This document shows, piece by piece, positions 60,701 to 64,000 of a stretch of 64,000 nucleotides of DNA. The stretch's first letter is position 1, and each line of letters starts with the position of its first letter. The DNA is from Sphagnum magellanicum (lineage: Eukaryota > Streptophyta > Sphagnopsida > Sphagnales > Sphagnaceae): NCBI GenBank assembly GCA_021904315.1, contig CM038907.1, forward strand, positions 24,063,223 to 24,127,222, read 5' to 3'. A model generated the notes under the pieces. The model had not been told where the DNA came from. It did not search any database and worked only from the letters and a program-made list of their open reading frames with translations. The translations under genes and the position numbers were made by a program.

Positions 60701-63593
60701 ACCTTCCACCAAATGGTCTACACATTATGTACAAACAAAAAACAAAATCACTGCCCAAGTTCACATCTAAAATGCCACAAGTAACTACGAACGAGTACTT
60801 GACACAAACCCTGATGATCGTAGCGCAAAAAAGGGGTTTAAAACATTTTATGTAAATCTACATTCCATATCTGTCAGCAAGTATAGAACAGAAGTTCCAC
60901 CTGCGAGATGCAAGCTGCAAGATTCGGTTGATTTGAGCTGGTAAAATAATGACAGCTCCCAATATTACACAAATAACAACTACCCTTCCCCAGTTGGAGT
61001 TTGGAGTAATATCCCCATAGCCAACTGTGGAAATCTGTCACACATCACCCCAAGTAAAATTGAATATTTGTGCCACAAATGATGACAGTTTCTTGAAGCA
61101 TGTGGTGCAAAGAAAACTATGGCTTCATGCATATGTATCTCAAGAGCTCCATGTGGATGAAACACAAAGCATTTGCAACCTCAATACAATCAGATTTCCC
61201 AATAGTCTAGTCAGTTGATTTGCCCAGAATCCATAGTGAGCTCCTTAAAAGGTGAAGAAAAGGAGACCTGATAATACATAGTGAACAACACTTACTGTGA
61301 CAATTATGAAGTAAACTGCATCAAAAAAACTAAGGCAGCCTTGACTGCCACAGCCCTTTGAATCAATCACACTCTGAGCAGTTGCTTTGTTATCAACCCA
61401 CTGCAACACCCCAGCAGCTACAAACACTGCACCCAAGCAAAAATGGATTCGTTAGCCTCTGACATCTAGCTTGCTTCATACCTTCATCTCTATAGTCATC
61501 AAATTTGGAACCAACCCATTGTGGTAAAGACTCTTAGTTCAGAGATCATGAAGATGCTTCCATTTCGGCTTACCTCTAGAAGAATAGAGAGTTACAAAGG
61601 AATGCAAATTTAGCTGGCTATCATCTTCCTTGGGCTATGTGAATGTGATGCCTGTCCATTTTTTGTTAAAAAAATGCATGACACAACTCAAATTCCACTG
61701 GTCTATTGTTTGGAACTTGCTTTCTAAATTGTCCATCTAAAAAATTATCCAGGAAGCTGAATATCATCATACCAACTCCGAGTGTATACATGACAAGAAT
61801 GAAAATCTGCTCTCTGATTGCACCACCCGTCAGCCCTCCCACTTGAGTGATCACAGGCATGATCCTAATCATAGCAAACAAAATTAAAATTAGTGTCAAC
61901 AGGGTACTCTTAGGTAATTAATATTGATCACACCTACATTATTTTCCTCAAAGGTCAAGGAAAAAAAATTCTCTTGTAAGGTTGGGTCCAGGAAAGTTAA
62001 TTACCTTAGGACACGAAGGAAGAGCAAAATAGCAGCACCATTGTTGTTACCAGGGCTGTGAATCCCAACCAGAATAATTATCTTAGTTGTTGCATGCAGG
62101 ACAATGTTATCTATGACACTCTGAACTCAAAAAAGCAGGTTTCCATCCAAACTTTGCATAAGGAATCAAGGCCAACTCAAGTTAATTCTGTGACTAAATG
62201 GTCACCAACAACAGTGTACACCTGACCCTCATAGACATTGTTGAGAAATGTGCTCATTTCCAAAAAACTTGAGGAAATTTGTGTGTTCACTTTGCCCATT
62301 CAGTATTATCTGACAATCAAACCTTGAACTTGGTGCACAAATAATTCTATCAGACTCAATGTGTACAGAGAATCATGTACAGGAATACAACTTGGGGGGA
62401 GTGGAGAGTATGATGGAGACAGACCTCCAATACAGGATGATAGGAAGAGTGCTGACAAAATCAACCAAACCCCTCAGCGAAAAAATGTAGTAGAGACGCA
62501 CTGGGGCACTGAACAAAATTTTGCAGCAGTAGTTTAGAACATTGAGCATAAAAACCACAAGCCTGCAATATTGAACTCTGGGGCCTAGTCCATGGAGATA
62601 TAACAGCCTTGCACCCATAACAAACAAATCTTAAACTGATGGAAAATTTTGAGCATCCAAATGGAATTATTACTGGTTTGACAGAGCTGCAGAATTCCCA
62701 GTTGGATGTAACTGCAGACATTAGAAATCATCATGAAGTCCACTGGATGAAGCGGCTGGAGCAGCTTCTAGCTTAATGCAGATCTACTTCTCATAAGACT
62801 CAGGTAAGGAAAAACCTTTGATGCATCCTGGAGTGTTGCACTACAAGGTACTTAGAAGTCGGTAAATTACCTGTAAAGATTCAGGATGTAATCAAGCACG
62901 AAAAAGAGGCCACAAGCAAGTTGTACTACCCGCAACCAGGGAAGTTCATTTGCACCAATCTTGTAACTGTGCACACAGAAAAAAACAGTTTTTGTTTCAA
63001 AACGTGTTACAATATATATGTACCACAAGCCACCTGGGCAGCTTTGATCTAAAACAACAATAATGTCAAACTAGAAATTTTGCATCAGGTAGATGCAAAA
63101 TACCACATTTTATAAGTGCAAGTTTGACAAATCTTCTTACAGACAGTAATTTAGAGATCATGGGAATTTGTTTTTAATCACAAAGCTTGAGGAACTTGCG
63201 TTGTAAAGATATAAAGAGCTACAGATGCCATCGCTGCCAGAAACTCTATCTGCAAATTTTCCCCCCGAAAAAAGGGGAGGAAAAAAAATAAAAAAAACAA
63301 AGAAACCCATGTCAAATCCAAAATGTTGAAAATCCATCTAAAATGTGCAATCCAAATGTGAATCACTGAATCAAACTGTGAACTAAAACACTAAAATTCA
63401 GATTTCAAACAAAAAAAATTCTGGAAATCACAAAAACTTGGTTCACAAATTATGCACAGTTGAATGCTGAAATTCTTTGCCTTACCCACATGAGGACATT
63501 TCCAAGTGGCCAACCACGAAGAGCTGTTCGCACTTTAGTGGTGAATGGCACTTCACCATACAAATAAGAGTCATGATAAGTTGCCAAAACTTC
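54785..63593 (-). CDS. BK (Slo)-type potassium channel with two RCK domains; 17 exons, N-terminus not seen
   Basis: Predicted K+ channel subunit with a membrane pore gated by cytosolic RCK domains. Exons, in transcript order: 63486-63593, 63182-63249, 62871-62966, 62425-62508, 62005-62055, 61773-61864, 61296-61426, 60901-61034, 60590-60717, 60427-60478, 59687-59828, 59356-59546, 58956-59130, 56439-57810, 55967-56094, 55323-55531, 54785-55112. Every join keeps frame and GT/AG, giving 1162 visible residues plus stop. S1 lies near residues 35-58, S2 68-90, S3 96-118, S4 126-140 (RVLRI), S5 150-176. The selectivity filter TVGYGD is at 213-218, then S6. RCK1 runs about 265-545 (DPDAEDA, RVIVELL, GLSTFVVNLF), a long linker 550-865, and RCK2 from about 868 (HILVCI) to the end, with VSTNPEPTELVESTDL matching the end of animal BK. 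The acidic calcium bowl is missing. The start codon and any S0 helix lie upstream or beyond the window. The exon 58956-59130 acceptor was chosen because it restores SCQIKGLSTF. Family assignment is firm; regulation by Ca2+ is unknown. Confidence 0.9.
55764..55900 (+). repeat. Dispersed repeat copy within intron 15 of the channel gene
   Basis: Related to 45590-45735 and antisense to the channel gene. It fills much of the intron between exons 55967-56094 and 55323-55531. Confidence 0.6.
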
Positions 63594-64000
63594 CTGCAGT
63601 AGTAGACCATCAACCACAACCCCATCATTCATTCATTCATAAGTTTGCATCATGTTGCAGAGCTTTGCAAATTCATGGGAAAACGGTAAGACTCCACTAA
63701 AACCTAAACATTTCACATATGATGCGCCATATGACTGAAACCTTGAACAGCTTAATTTACCTGTAGCAGCCTCTATCTTTTGCTAACAGAAATTTCTCTG
63801 AGCAAGCCAGTAAGAATTGTAGACAGAAGCCAATTGTTTGAATGGGTTTTGAAATATATTCTGCACTGCATTATATTGTTATAAGTATTATTTTTTCACA
63901 CATATGTATTCTAATATTTCAATATTTTAATATAAATCTAAAAACATAAATTTTAATGATTCTAATCTTTGAATTTAAAATTATTTTACTATGAGTGCAA
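63594..64000. other. Upstream edge of the channel gene; first exon not resolved
   Basis: An acceptor-type junction lies at 63594-63595, so the gene continues to the right. A donor-like site (CTACAG|gtaaat, reading down from about 63762) would end an exon coding R-L-L-Q in phase with the next exon. The same frame meets TAG one codon earlier, so at most a tiny exon could be here. Otherwise AT-rich intron-like DNA. Confidence 0.35.

Noticed and set aside
1..64000. CRISPR array, bacterial operon or phage
   Set aside because: The window has introns, plant transposons and no spaced identical repeats; it is eukaryotic.

Overview
This is a nuclear window from a land plant. The evidence is a spliced DUF707 gene (a plant family), many short exons with GT/AG introns, AT-rich DNA, two CACTA DNA transposons and a decayed chromovirus. 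The right third carries a Slo/BK-type potassium channel with RCK domains. As far as I recall, such channels occur in animals, algae and some spore-bearing plants but not in flowering plants. I therefore infer a non-seed plant (moss, liverwort, lycophyte or fern); this is not proven.

Layout. 1-1.75 kb: weak coding-like pieces and dispersed repeats. 1.75-11.58 kb: AT-rich, no recognised gene. 11583-14683: a 3.1 kb CACTA element (TSD AAC) holding a degenerate satellite with a period near 356 bp. 14.7-25 kb: no firm gene; a GC-richer patch at 17.9-19.26 kb. 25.0-27.7 kb: two coding-like loci, one exon on the minus strand and a short spliced gene on the plus strand, with a 44-bp tandem repeat and microsatellites between them. 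27.7-31.76 kb: nothing recognised. 31762-33638: a second CACTA element (TSD TTA) containing a tRNA-derived SINE-like head. 37.2 kb: one exon resembling an NAD(P)-binding reductase. 39.2-42.1 kb: a complete nine-exon DUF707 gene on the minus strand, with a GC-richer upstream region to about 43.5 kb. 43.6 kb: an inverted repeat able to form a long hairpin. 46.9-50.4 kb: a 5'-truncated, stop-riddled Ty3/gypsy chromovirus with its 3' LTR. 54.8-63.6 kb: 17 exons of the BK-like channel on the minus strand, complete at the C-terminus and open at the N-terminus.

The two firm genes show no sign of working together. The DUF707 protein is a predicted signal-anchored protein with a DXD-like motif. The channel is a six-transmembrane, K+-selective pore with two cytosolic RCK domains. 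Its most unusual points are a basic segment where animal BK channels have the acidic calcium bowl, a His/Cys-rich motif where animal BK has its CxxCH haem motif, and a linker of about 300 residues with an internal duplication. Exon borders were assigned by hand from conserved protein sequence, reading frame and GT/AG sites.
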